Origin: Oscillospiraceae bacterium
GTDB lineage: Bacteria; Bacillota; Clostridia; Oscillospirales; UBA929
Assembly: GCA_009777685.1 (NCBI GenBank)
Contig: WRLJ01000001.1
Coordinates: 1-32,020 of the forward strand
Length of the DNA stretch: 32,020 nucleotides
Reading direction: 5' to 3'
Shown: piece by piece, positions 8,376 through 16,975 of the stretch
Position numbering within the stretch: the first letter of the stretch is position 1
How the letters are laid out: each line of letters opens with the position of its first letter
The notes under the pieces: model-generated
What the model was told of the DNA's origin: nothing
The model's input: the letters and a program-made list of their open reading frames with translations, nothing else
The model's database searches: none
Program-made: the position numbers and the translations under genes

Positions 8376-8403
8376 TTGCGCCTCGTTTCCGTTACGATAC
8401 AAT
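8376..8403 (+). promoter_or_regulatory. Possible sigma-A-like promoter of the sigma factor gene
   Basis: TTGCGC (8376-8381) and TACAAT (8398-8403) are separated by 16 bases, upstream of the GTG at 8446. The match is moderate. It begins ten bases after the right arm of the 12-bp inverted repeat, which would place a repressor or RNA structure directly next to the polymerase site. Confidence 0.35.
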
Positions 8404-8445
8404 TGCGCGTGCGCGGAGCGCCGCTCGCGTAGGGGAGGGTGCGCC

Positions 8446-8952
8446 GTGGAGCGTCCGGAAATGGCCGAAATCTATGAAACGTACTTCTCAAAAATTTATA
8501 ATTTTATCTTTTACAAGGTCATGCACAAGGAAATCGCCGAGGATTTGGTCAGCATGGTCTTTCTCAAAGCGCTGGAAAAATATAGCTCCTACGATATGGA
8601 CAAAGGCGCCATCTCCACGTGGCTGTACGCCATCGCGCAAAATCTGCTCACCGACTATTACCGGACCCGCAAAATCCCGGTCAGCCTGGACGAAGCCACC
8701 GGCGACCTGGCGCTTTGCGTAGACTTTGAGGAGCAGTCCTCGCTGATCGCGGACGAGACGCGGCGCGAGCTGTATCTGGCGCTGGCCGAACTGGACCCGC
8801 GCACGCGCGACATCCTTTCGCAAAAATATTTTCTGGAGAAGAGCATCCGCCAGATCGCGTCGGAAAGGCAAATGAACGAAAGCACCGTCTCCACCATCCA
8901 CAACCGCGGGCTGAGCAAGCTGCGCGCGAGGATGGGCGGCGGCGTTCTCTGA
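8446..8952 (+). CDS. ECF-like RNA polymerase sigma factor
   Basis: This 168-residue protein has a region 2-like N-terminus (YETYFSKIYNFIFYKVMHKE, then AEDLVSMVFLKALEK and ISTWLYAIAQNLLTDYYR). A short linker leads to region 4 (LAELDPRTRDILSQKYF, then the HTH SIRQIASERQMNESTVSTIH). It directs polymerase to an alternative promoter class. GTG 8446 is preferred because AGGGGAGGG lies six bases upstream; ATG 8461 is an alternative. It is the first gene of the plus-strand secretion cluster, so it probably drives that cluster. No anti-sigma membrane protein follows it, which leaves the partner-switching proteins nearby as candidate controllers. That link is inferred. Confidence 0.85.
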   Translation: MERPEMAEIYETYFSKIYNFIFYKVMHKEIAEDLVSMVFLKALEKYSSYDMDKGAISTWLYAIAQNLLTDYYRTRKIPVSLDEATGDLALCVDFEEQSSLIADETRRELYLALAELDPRTRDILSQKYFLEKSIRQIASERQMNESTVSTIHNRGLSKLRARMGGGVL

Positions 8953-9034
8953 GTTTGCGTGAGCTATCGGAAGGGTTTGGCCGTATAAGAGGACACGGAG
9001 CCAGCGGGCCAGACAAGCAAGGGAGGTGAGGTTT

Positions 9035-9247
9035 ATGCCGGACTTGAACAGCAAACATCTGGATTTTTCCCAGGAGTCGAATCTGAAGGAACGGCTGTGG
9101 GCGCAGATACAGCAGCGCATGGCTGAGCGCGCGCCGCTGCGCGAGGAAATCGGGCTGGAGGAGCTGGGGCCGCGGGCAGCAGCGCCCCGCGCCGCGGAGA
9201 GCGCGGGCAATAAGCCTCCGCAGAAAGAGCATACGCGCCAGAAATAA
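9035..9247 (+). CDS. Small protein of unknown function (70 aa)
   Basis: This small charged protein has an N-terminal motif FSQESNLKERLWAQIQQRM, predicted to be an amphipathic helix, and a low-complexity Ala/Arg/Pro/Lys tail. GGGAGGTGAGG precedes the ATG at 9035 at good spacing, which supports a real gene. It lies 82 bases after the sigma factor and before the coupling-protein gene, with no membrane segment. I do not recognise a family. A helix of this size next to a sigma factor could be an anti-sigma peptide or adaptor, but no evidence goes beyond position. Confidence 0.6.
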   Translation: MPDLNSKHLDFSQESNLKERLWAQIQQRMAERAPLREEIGLEELGPRAAAPRAAESAGNKPPQKEHTRQK

Positions 9248-9282
9248 CCGGCGCGAAAATACAGGGAAGGGTGAATGCCCGC

Positions 9283-9474
9283 ATGGAGCAGTATGACAAT
9301 CCCGGCCGGCCGGCAGGGCCGGAGCAGGGAACGGCGGACCCATCGAACGCCATGAGGGTTCCGATTACGCTGGCGGAGCTGATGCGGGAGGCCGACCTCA
9401 GCCGCCCCGCGAAAACCGCCGCCGCGCGCAGCGATCCGTCCGTCAAGCCGGATCGTACTATGGGAGCGAGGTGA
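9283..9474 (+). CDS. Small protein of unknown function (63 aa)
   Basis: The frame starts at ATG 9283 (MEQYDNPG) or GTG 9271; GGGAAGGG lies about ten bases before the ATG and too close to the GTG. The product is polar and disordered-looking, apart from a short helical motif VPITLAELMREADLSRP in the middle. Its stop codon is six bases before the TTG start of the coupling protein, so translation may be coupled. I do not recognise it. Coding is supported by spacing and operon position rather than by homology. Confidence 0.45.
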   Translation: MEQYDNPGRPAGPEQGTADPSNAMRVPITLAELMREADLSRPAKTAAARSDPSVKPDRTMGAR

Positions 9475-9480
9475 GCGGGA

Positions 9481-11463
9481 TTGAACACATGGATCCGTAA
9501 AATTCTGACGTGGCTGCTCGGCTGTTTCTTTGCCGTGGCGGTGATGGGCTACATCCTGATCGTTCTGATCGAGAAGGGCGCGGAAACCGTCCGGACGCAG
9601 GACTACAGCCTGCTCTGGGAGCCCAGTCTGTTTTTGCGCACGGAGACCTACATCTGGGGCGGGGCCGCGGCTGTGCTGCTGGTCGTCCTCTACTTCGTCT
9701 ACGGCAACAATGACGCCCGGCGCGCCAAGCGCATGATGAAGAGCAAGGCCAAGGGCGTGGAGGGCGCGCTGGAAAACTCCCGCTTTATGAATGACGAGGA
9801 GCGCGACTACAACTTCGCGCCGTACCGCTACAGCAAGCTCAAGGAAAGCAAGAAGGACGGCGTGCCCGTGCGGGCCATCATGGAGGGCAAGGAGCTGAAG
9901 GTCAACCTGGCCCCGCCCATGCACGGCCTGATTATCGGCGCCACCGGCAGCGGCAAGACCACCACCTTTATCAATCCGATGGTCCAGATCCTGGGCGAGA
10001 CCCAGGCCGCCTCGTCGATGATTCTGACCGACCCCAAGGGCGAGCTGTTCCAGATGCACTCCCAGAAGCTGAAGAAGAAGGGGTACAAGGTCATGGTGCT
10101 GGACCTGCGCGACCCCTATTCCTCGTACCGCTGGAACCCGCTGGAGGGTATGTTCCGCATGTATACCGAGTACCTGGAGGGCGGCAAGGGCATTTTCCGG
10201 CGGCGCGACTCGGCGGTCAGCTCCGGCCTGGAGCTGCACGACCCCCCGGAAGCCTTCGGCGAGTGCTGGTATGAGTACCAGGGCACAGCCTACGCCTCCA
10301 GCAAGGAACTGAGCGGCATCATCAAGGTCAAGCGCCAGCGCATTTATGACGAGATGTACGAGGACCTCAACGACCTGGTCAGCGTGCTTTGCCCCATCGA
10401 GTCGGCGGACGACCCCGTGTGGGAAAAGGGCGCGCGCTCGGTCATTATGGCTACCTTGCTGGCTATGCTGGAGGACAGCGAGAACCCGGATTTGGACATG
10501 ACGATGGAGAAGTTCAACTTCTTCAACCTCAACAAGGCCATCGCCAACTCCGAAAACGAGTTTGCGGCCCTGAAGGAGTATTTCAAAGGACGCGACACGC
10601 TCTCCAAGGCCGTCACCCTGTCCCGGCAGGTGCTGTCCGCCGCCGACACGACGCTGGCTAGCTATATGTCCATCGCCTTTGACAAGATGAGCATGTTCAA
10701 TGACGAGGGTATATGCGCGCTGACCTCGGCCACCGACATCAACCCCGACGACTTCGCCGACCGGCCCACCGCGCTGTTTTTGAAAATCCCCGACGAGAAG
10801 GACACGCGCCACGGCCTGGCGGCGGTCTTCGTGCTGTGCATCTATAAGGCGCTGATTAAAAAGGCGTCCGCGCGCGAGGACTTGTCGCTGCCGCGCAATG
10901 TCTACTTCATCCTGGACGAGTTCGGCAACATGCCGAAGATTGACAAGTTTGACAAGATGATCACCGTCGGCCGCAGCCGGAAAATCTGGTTTAACATGGT
11001 GGTGCAGTCCTACGCCCAGCTCAACAACGTCTACGGCGACACCGTGGCCGACATCGTCAAGAGCAACTGCGGCATCAAGATGTTCATCGGCTCCAACGAC
11101 ATCGAGACCTGCAAGGAGTTCTCCGAGCTGTGCGGCAACATGACCATCTCCACCAGCAGCGTCTCCAGCTCCACGGGCGACAAGTCCGGCAATTTGTCGG
11201 TCTCGACGCAAATCCAGACGCGCCCGCTGATTTACCCGTCCGATCTGCAAAAGCTGAACAATAAGGAAAGCACCGGCAACTCCATCATCGTCACGTTCGG
11301 CAACTATCCGCTGCAAACCAAGTTCACGCCCAGCTACAAATGCCCGCTGTACCAGTTCGGCATGATGGACCTCACCGAAGCGCGCAGCAATGTGTTCTAC
11401 AGCGAGGAGGTCTACTACGACCTGGCCTACCGCAATCAGCTTATCCTGACAAAGGACGGTTGA
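9481..11463 (+). CDS. VirD4/TraG-type type IV coupling ATPase
   Basis: The 660-residue protein has two N-terminal membrane helices (about 10-31 and 57-75) and a cytoplasmic RecA-like ATPase domain. Walker A is IIGATGSGKTTT near residues 150-161 and Walker B is FILDEFGNMPKI near 476-487. The late motif MVVQSYAQL is typical of TraG/VirD4 proteins. Family members are hexameric motors that select substrates and feed them to a type IV channel. The start is TTG 9481, with GAGGTG eight bases upstream. Length is normal for Gram-positive members. Without a relaxase nearby, protein rather than DNA may be its cargo; this is inferred from context only. Confidence 0.95.
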   Translation: MNTWIRKILTWLLGCFFAVAVMGYILIVLIEKGAETVRTQDYSLLWEPSLFLRTETYIWGGAAAVLLVVLYFVYGNNDARRAKRMMKSKAKGVEGALENSRFMNDEERDYNFAPYRYSKLKESKKDGVPVRAIMEGKELKVNLAPPMHGLIIGATGSGKTTTFINPMVQILGETQAASSMILTDPKGELFQMHSQKLKKKGYKVMVLDLRDPYSSYRWNPLEGMFRMYTEYLEGGKGIFRRRDSAVSSGLELHDPPEAFGECWYEYQGTAYASSKELSGIIKVKRQRIYDEMYEDLNDLVSVLCPIESADDPVWEKGARSVIMATLLAMLEDSENPDLDMTMEKFNFFNLNKAIANSENEFAALKEYFKGRDTLSKAVTLSRQVLSAADTTLASYMSIAFDKMSMFNDEGICALTSATDINPDDFADRPTALFLKIPDEKDTRHGLAAVFVLCIYKALIKKASAREDLSLPRNVYFILDEFGNMPKIDKFDKMITVGRSRKIWFNMVVQSYAQLNNVYGDTVADIVKSNCGIKMFIGSNDIETCKEFSELCGNMTISTSSVSSSTGDKSGNLSVSTQIQTRPLIYPSDLQKLNNKESTGNSIIVTFGNYPLQTKFTPSYKCPLYQFGMMDLTEARSNVFYSEEVYYDLAYRNQLILTKDG

Positions 11464-11465
11464 CC

Positions 11466-13079
11466 ATGAATAGGAAAACGCTCATCCTCATACTGGCCGT
11501 CGCGGCGCTTTGCGTGGTTGTTGCCATGCTCGCCGTTCCGGCGCTGGCGGGTCCGGACGACTCCGCGTTCCCCTCTCCTGAGCCGAGCGCGTCTGTTTCC
11601 CCTGCCCCCGCTCCGGGCCAGACTCCGCCGGGCCAGTCCCCCCCAGACCAGACCCCCCCGGGCCAGACCTCGCGGCCGGACGGGAGCGACGCCCCAAGCC
11701 CGACGTCGTCCTCCGCGCCGCCGCCGTTCCCGGATTGGTTTAACCAGCTGACCGACATGCCGGCGTGGCTGTTCACGGTCGATGAATTTCCCGCGTGGTT
11801 TTACGAGCTGCCCTCCGAGCCGGACTGGTTCCGGCAGGCCGCCCGGATTCCAAGCTGGTTTTACCAGATCACCGAAATTCCCGCCTGGTTCTATCCGCCG
11901 GAGCCGTGCCCCTGCGGGATGGAGTCGTGCGAGTGCGCCGGCGGGCCGGAGGACTGCGACTGCGCGGACCCGCTTTGGCCCGGCCCGGAGCCGCTGATTT
12001 GCCCCTGCGGTATTCCCAACTGCCTGTGCGAGGGCGACCCGGACTGCGAGTGCGCCGGGCCGCGGCCCGACCCGGACTGCCCCTGCGGGATGCCGGACTG
12101 CCTGTGCGAGGGGGAGCCGGACTGCGAGTGCGACCCCTACACCCCGATCCCGCCCGGCTTCTGCCCCTGCGGGATTCTGGGCTGTGACTGTGAGGGCGGG
12201 CCGGACTGCGACTGCGCGGAGGGGGGCTTCATCCTGCCCGATCCCGATCCCATCGACAACCCCGAGCTGCCGGTGAGCCTGCCGCATACCGTCCCGATTC
12301 CGGGCGGGGTGGGGGAGATTCGGTCGAGCGTGCCCCACGATCTGGTCACCAACACCGCCGTCAGCGTGGAATTTCCCTCGCATCTGTACATCACCCGGGA
12401 CGGCGAGCTGTTCTCCTGGACCCCCGGGGACGTGCTGGCAGACCCCGGATTTTATGAAATCGGCTCCCCGGACGTCGCCCCCGCCCCGCTGTTCCGCTTT
12501 CGGATTGTGCGCGGCCCGGTCAACGACTTGCCGGAATATACCGCGCCCAACGGCTTTTTTATCCGTGAGGTGAGCTACAACGAGACCTTGTTCGTAGTCC
12601 ATAGTATCTCCTACCCGCTGGAAGAGGACGGCGCGTACTTCCTGATTTTGCAGGAAGGCAGCCCGGAGAATTTTGTGGAAGTCCCGGAGGACGTCGACCC
12701 GGAATCCGGCTGGGTTCCGCCCGAAATGATTTATGTGTCTGTGGAGATTGACCGCACGCCGCCCGTTCTGACCTTTGAGGGGCTGGACGACGAGGATACG
12801 GCCTACGGCCCGGTCAGCTGGAGCGCCGACGAGCCGAACGTCTCCATCCGGGTGGTGCGGAACAACAAGCACTATGACTATAACCTCTGGGAGCTGTCCG
12901 AGACCGGGCAATATTTAATCATTGCCTCGGACGCGGCGGGCAACGAGAGCCTATATGCCCTGACCCTCCGGTATGACATGAACGCGGCCGCCATTTGGAC
13001 AATTGTGATTGCCGCCCTCCTGCTGTCGTCGCTGGCCGGGTATTTGATTTACTACCGCCGGCATCTGCGGGTGCGGTGA
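11466..13079 (+). CDS. Membrane-anchored surface protein with Trp decapeptide repeats and Cys-rich repeats
   Basis: The 537-residue protein has an N-terminal signal or anchor (about 5-28) and a Pro/Ser/Thr-rich stretch to residue 87. Six consecutive 10-residue repeats of the form xPxWF follow (88-147). Next are four 19-20-residue repeats of pattern CPCGxxxCxCxGxPxCxC (starting at 148, 179, 205 and 233; 24 cysteines in all). Beta-rich domains follow, including an Ig-like segment beginning DRTPPVLTF near 425. The C-terminus is a membrane helix (about 507-530) with a basic YYRRHLRVR tail. It begins three bases after the coupling-protein stop. It is probably exported and anchored; it might take the envelope-spanning place of VirB8-like or adhesin subunits. 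I know no described family with this layout. Confidence 0.85.
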   Translation: MNRKTLILILAVAALCVVVAMLAVPALAGPDDSAFPSPEPSASVSPAPAPGQTPPGQSPPDQTPPGQTSRPDGSDAPSPTSSSAPPPFPDWFNQLTDMPAWLFTVDEFPAWFYELPSEPDWFRQAARIPSWFYQITEIPAWFYPPEPCPCGMESCECAGGPEDCDCADPLWPGPEPLICPCGIPNCLCEGDPDCECAGPRPDPDCPCGMPDCLCEGEPDCECDPYTPIPPGFCPCGILGCDCEGGPDCDCAEGGFILPDPDPIDNPELPVSLPHTVPIPGGVGEIRSSVPHDLVTNTAVSVEFPSHLYITRDGELFSWTPGDVLADPGFYEIGSPDVAPAPLFRFRIVRGPVNDLPEYTAPNGFFIREVSYNETLFVVHSISYPLEEDGAYFLILQEGSPENFVEVPEDVDPESGWVPPEMIYVSVEIDRTPPVLTFEGLDDEDTAYGPVSWSADEPNVSIRVVRNNKHYDYNLWELSETGQYLIIASDAAGNESLYALTLRYDMNAAAIWTIVIAALLLSSLAGYLIYYRRHLRVR

Positions 13080-13089
13080 GGAGGAACCC

Positions 13090-13487
13090 GCCCTAAGGCT
13101 CCTTTCCTAAAGGAGCTGTCGGCGAAGCCGACTGAGGATTGACAAAGTTCCCGTAGCGTTACCCCCAAGCGCGTACCCCGCCCTAAAATCCTCCGTCACG
13201 CCTTGCGGCGTGCCACCTCCTTTACGAAAGGAGGCTCACGCGCCCTAAGGCTCCTTTCCTAAAGGAGCTGTCGGCGAAGCCGACTGAGGATTGACAAAGT
13301 TCCCCCGCAAGCCCCCAAGCGCGTGCCCCGCCCTAAAATCCTCCGTCACGCCTGACGGCGTGCCACCTCCTTTACGAAAGGAGGCTCACGCGCCCTAAGG
13401 CTCCTTTCCTAAGGAGGAACCCGCGCCCTAAGGCTCCTTTCCTAAAGGAGCTGTCGGCGAAGCCGACTGAGGATTGACAAAGTTCCC
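13090..13487. repeat. Array of about 150-bp units built from one hairpin element in both orientations
   Basis: An element containing CTCCTTTCCTAAAGGAG and GTCGGCGAAGCCGAC (two hairpins), then TGAGGATTGACAAAG, occurs at 13090-13152, 13242-13303 and 13425-13487, with a truncated copy at 13392-13411. A diverged version in the opposite orientation (CCTCCGTCACGCC, then CACCTCCTTTACGAAAGGAGG) is at 13181-13240 and 13331-13390. The period is about 150 bp. The array fills most of the 492-bp gap 13080-13571; I see no gene there. It could terminate or attenuate transcription between the surface protein and the pilin-like gene, or be a mobile palindromic repeat that multiplied locally. Confidence 0.85.
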
Positions 13488-13571
13488 GCACAGCCCCCCC
13501 CCCAATGTCTTTCGGCCCGTTCCCTCGGGTCGTTGGCATAGATATTTTACCATGAAAAGGAGGTGCAACAC

Positions 13572-13910
13572 ATGTACGGAGCGTTCAATTCCTTGGTCCT
13601 CACCGCCGCGGCGGCGGCGCCCGATCTCGGGAAGGTCGTGTCTCCGATTACCACGCTGCTGGAGACCATCTTTACCGTGGCCATCCCTTTGGTGGGCGCG
13701 ATCGGCGCAATCTACTGCATCCTTCTTGGCCTGAAGCTGGCCAAGGCCGACGAGCAGCAGGACCGCGAAAAATCCAAGCACGCCCTGAAAAACGCCATCA
13801 TCGGTTTTGTGCTGATCTTTGTGCTGGTCGTCGCGCTGCGCATCGGACTGCCCATCATGAGCGAATGGGCCGACAGCCAAACGGCGACGCAGACAGAAGC
13901 CCCGGCGTAG
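13572..13910 (+). CDS. VirB2/TrbC-like small membrane protein (putative T4SS pilin-like subunit)
   Basis: The 112-residue protein has two hydrophobic helices (about residues 30-52 and 75-97) separated by a short charged loop (KLAKADEQQDREKSKHALKN), and a short polar C-terminus. This is the size and layout of VirB2/TrbC-type subunits in Gram-positive T4SS clusters. AAAAGGAGG lies eight bases before ATG 13572; the in-frame GTG at 13563 overlaps that site and is rejected. It is placed directly before the VirB6-like genes, as is usual for these operons. Identification is by topology and neighbourhood; there is no diagnostic motif. Confidence 0.7.
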   Translation: MYGAFNSLVLTAAAAAPDLGKVVSPITTLLETIFTVAIPLVGAIGAIYCILLGLKLAKADEQQDREKSKHALKNAIIGFVLIFVLVVALRIGLPIMSEWADSQTATQTEAPA

Positions 13911-13990
13911 CTGTCCAACTGAACAGGGCTGCCGCGGAGCGCAACCGCAATCCGTCGGAAGGCGCGGCAGCCCGGGAGTGAGTGTTTGTC

Positions 13991-16975
13991 ATGTTTATGT
14001 TCAAATTTTATATCGCGGCGTTGTTCACGGGCATAAAACGCCACGTTTTTTTCCGCGCGGCCACCACCTTTGAGTGGGACAAGGCCGGCATCCCGACCAT
14101 TCCGGATACCGGCGAGAAGGTCGCGGACCTGATCATCTCCGCCCTGAACTGGGTCTTGTCCTTTGTCTGGGAGACGGTGATCGGCGGCTTCATTGATATG
14201 ATCCGCGCGTTTTTGTATTCCATGCTGGTCATTCCGCTGTTACTCGTGCATATCTTTGGCGGGGCGGTGGATTTGTTCTCCGGCTTGCAGGCGTTTGAAA
14301 CCGAGGTCAAGACCATCGCCCCGGCGGCGGCGTTTCCCGACGTCCCGTACAACGGCTTTCTCCGGCTGGACAGCCTGTATCTGTTCGATCACTGGGTCGA
14401 ATACGACAACGGCGGCGGAAGCCAGCCTGAACCCACCGTCGCGTTCAATGATTTCAAGGACGCCATGTTACAGCTCTGGCACGGCAACGGGGACACGAAA
14501 TCCAGCACCAAATCCAGGGTTCCGGAGTCTATCAAAAACAACAACGGCAGCTATTATCTTGAGCAGGCCATCAGCGTATACCGCAACGAGCCGGACATGC
14601 TCTGGACGGAAAAGGGCGCGAAAAGCAAAGCGACCGATGTGCATAACTACTTCAAAGCCTATGGCGGCAGGGATGCGCACACCAGGGACTTGGGCCTGGA
14701 TTTCGACGAGATGACGACAGCGGAATTCCGGGACTGGTATTTCCGCTTCTTTTTCTACAACTCCACCGAGATCGAGCGGGGTATCATCCTGGTGCATCCG
14801 CGGGATGTCTACGGGGACGGGACCAACTATTTGTACGGCGGGTCGTTTGAGTATAGCGGCAGTCGCTGGAACAACGACAAACCGAGAGATTGGGATAACG
14901 GCTCCACGGTCTACCAGCGGGTAAGAGGGTTTTATACCAGCGAAGGCTATGGCGAACGGACGCCCCTGACCCGGGGCGACGAGGCCATGCGGTATCACAA
15001 GTTTCTCCCCGACTGGGGCGATAACAACCAGACCATCATCCGCCATGCCGTCATACACAATATATACCACTGGAAAGGCACTTTTAGTACATATCGCTAC
15101 TATACCTATAAACTCTACACCTATTACCGGGCCTCGCTGCTCTGGGAAGACTTTGTCCAGAATATGCCCGGCATTGTGGGCGACTACAGCATCACGAATC
15201 TCTATGACTGGAACCGCTACACCGACACCTTCCAGGAGATCATGCGGCAAAACGGCATCAACCCCGGCTGGGGGCAGATGTACGAGTACGTCGCCAACAG
15301 CCTCCGCTCGGGCACGCCCATGTCGCCCAAAACCGAAACCAAGCGCTATACCATGCTGGACCTCTTCTTTGCCCAAAACGCCGTGTCTTATGCGTTCTGG
15401 GGCGTCACCCTGATCGCGATGGCGCTCTGCATCGCCTTTTCGATCATCGCCGTCGTCCGCTCGATGGGCGACCTGCAGCAAAAGCGCCCGCTGGGGCAGG
15501 TGGTCGGCTCCATCGGCAAGGCCATGCTGACCTTCCTGCTGATCCCCGTGATGGTGATCGCCGCGGTGAATGTCTCCGGGGTCCTGCTCCAACAGCTGGA
15601 CTATACGATGGCGGCCGCGTCCGTGGGCGGCCTTACAGGCGACACCAGCTCCGACGGCCGCAACACCAGCGGCTTTGTGACCGAGCGCTTTGACGTCCCC
15701 AAGGGCATCATGCTGGGGGCCATCACGCTGGACAGCATCCGCGACCCCAACCCCAACAGGCCCCTCTCCCCCGCCCAGCGGCGGGAGGAATTTGAAAAGG
15801 TGAAGGCCGACATTGTGTCGGGCCGCCTGGCCTGGGCCAACGCCGGGGAGGTGGTCAAGCGGGTGGACGTCTTTAAGATGTATTTGCTGCCCTCCATTGT
15901 CGCCGCGTGGTTCTCGGCGTTCATTATGATTATGATCTTAATGATTTTCATCCGGCGGATCTTCGAGATGGTGATGCTGTACATTGTCTCGCCGCTGTTC
16001 GTGGCCCCCATGCCGCTGGACGAGGGGCAGAAGTTCAAGGCGTGGAAGGACGCCTTTATCGGCAAGGCCATCTCGGGCTTCTCCTCCATCCTGATGCTCC
16101 GGCTGTTCCTGATGTTCGTGCCGATGATCTGGCAGAGCGGAATCCGCTTTGCCTCGGACGAGTTCGCCGACGTGATGCTGAAGGTGCTGTTTATGCTCGG
16201 CGGGCTGTACACGGTGTATAAGTCCCACACGATGATCACGGGTCTGGTCAGCCAGCAGGCCGCCTCCGCCGAAACGGAGAGCAGCACGGGCCTGGTCGGC
16301 GCGTACACGGTGGGCGTGGCCACCAGCGCGCTCCAGCAGACCATGACCAAAATGGCCGGCACCGTGGCCGGCAAGCCCTTCGACCTCGCCGACAGCCATC
16401 TGGACAAATTGTTCAAGCCCGGTAGCGGCGGCGGAGGAAGCTCCTCTGGCGGCGGCGGTGGCGGTGGAGGCGGCTCCGGCAACAAGTTCAGCGGCGACTC
16501 CGGCGGTTCCGGCGGCGAGTCCCCCGACTTCTCGGGCGGAGGAGGAGGCGGCGAAAGCTCCGGCGGCGGAGAAAGCTCCGGAGGCGGCGGCGGAGGCGGA
16601 GGAGGCTCCTCTGGCGGAGGAAGCTCCTCTGGCAGCTCAAACCGCTTCTCCGGCGGAGGAGGCGGAAGCTCCTCCGGCAGTTCGTCCGGCGGCGGCAGTT
16701 CCTCTGGCGGCGGAGGCTCCTCCGGCAGCTCGTCGTCGGAGATCAACCCCAACACCCATTCCAGCTACCAAAAAAAGGGGCTGTTTGAGGACGAGTTTGA
16801 AAACGAACCCTTCGAGGGCCGCCTGTTCTCCGACCCCCCGCCGCCCCCGGCCCCGTCCAACCCCGCGCGCGACCGCTTCATGGCCGCCTATTCGGGGGAA
16901 AGCAGCGGCTCCCAGCAGTTCAACAGCCGCCCGGGCCTGTTCACCGACGAGTTTGAAGACGACGATGATGGTTAA
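13991..16975 (+). CDS. VirB6/TrbL-like polytopic T4SS channel protein with large loop and Gly/Ser tail
   Basis: The protein is about 994 residues long. Membrane helices near 45-85 are followed by a 360-residue presumably extracellular loop rich in aromatic residues. A cluster of helices follows, starting at AVSYAFWGVTLI (about 465) and extending through YIVSPLFVAPM to about 780. Residues about 810-920 are almost only Gly and Ser. The tail carries the related motifs GLFEDEFENE and GLFTDEFEDD with GRLFSDPP between them. It shares AVSYAFWGVTLI and YIVSPLFVA with the next gene, which lacks the large loop, so the two are paralogues. The start is uncertain: ATG 13991 has GGGAG twelve bases upstream, while GTG 13982 is too close to that site. 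It probably forms the inner-membrane channel. Confidence 0.85.
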   Translation: MFMFKFYIAALFTGIKRHVFFRAATTFEWDKAGIPTIPDTGEKVADLIISALNWVLSFVWETVIGGFIDMIRAFLYSMLVIPLLLVHIFGGAVDLFSGLQAFETEVKTIAPAAAFPDVPYNGFLRLDSLYLFDHWVEYDNGGGSQPEPTVAFNDFKDAMLQLWHGNGDTKSSTKSRVPESIKNNNGSYYLEQAISVYRNEPDMLWTEKGAKSKATDVHNYFKAYGGRDAHTRDLGLDFDEMTTAEFRDWYFRFFFYNSTEIERGIILVHPRDVYGDGTNYLYGGSFEYSGSRWNNDKPRDWDNGSTVYQRVRGFYTSEGYGERTPLTRGDEAMRYHKFLPDWGDNNQTIIRHAVIHNIYHWKGTFSTYRYYTYKLYTYYRASLLWEDFVQNMPGIVGDYSITNLYDWNRYTDTFQEIMRQNGINPGWGQMYEYVANSLRSGTPMSPKTETKRYTMLDLFFAQNAVSYAFWGVTLIAMALCIAFSIIAVVRSMGDLQQKRPLGQVVGSIGKAMLTFLLIPVMVIAAVNVSGVLLQQLDYTMAAASVGGLTGDTSSDGRNTSGFVTERFDVPKGIMLGAITLDSIRDPNPNRPLSPAQRREEFEKVKADIVSGRLAWANAGEVVKRVDVFKMYLLPSIVAAWFSAFIMIMILMIFIRRIFEMVMLYIVSPLFVAPMPLDEGQKFKAWKDAFIGKAISGFSSILMLRLFLMFVPMIWQSGIRFASDEFADVMLKVLFMLGGLYTVYKSHTMITGLVSQQAASAETESSTGLVGAYTVGVATSALQQTMTKMAGTVAGKPFDLADSHLDKLFKPGSGGGGSSSGGGGGGGGGSGNKFSGDSGGSGGESPDFSGGGGGGESSGGGESSGGGGGGGGGSSGGGSSSGSSNRFSGGGGGSSSGSSSGGGSSSGGGGSSGSSSSEINPNTHSSYQKKGLFEDEFENEPFEGRLFSDPPPPPAPSNPARDRFMAAYSGESSGSQQFNSRPGLFTDEFEDDDDG

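Noticed and set aside
8296..8445. N-terminal extension of the sigma factor
   Set aside because: The extension would be translated through the promoter and inverted-repeat region and has no sigma-factor similarity; GTG 8446 has a strong ribosome binding site.
8488..11316. 942-codon open frame on the minus strand
   Set aside because: Antisense to the sigma factor and VirD4 genes, whose motifs are unmistakable; the product has shadow-like composition and no domain.
13090..13487. CRISPR-like array
   Set aside because: The repeats are long, occur in both orientations and contain hairpins; there are no uniform short spacers and no cas genes.
16458..16964. Upstream extension of the second VirB6-like gene
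   Set aside because: This part is the Gly/Ser tract of the first VirB6-like gene read in another frame, giving Ala/Glu/Pro low complexity; the real start is the ATG at 16965.
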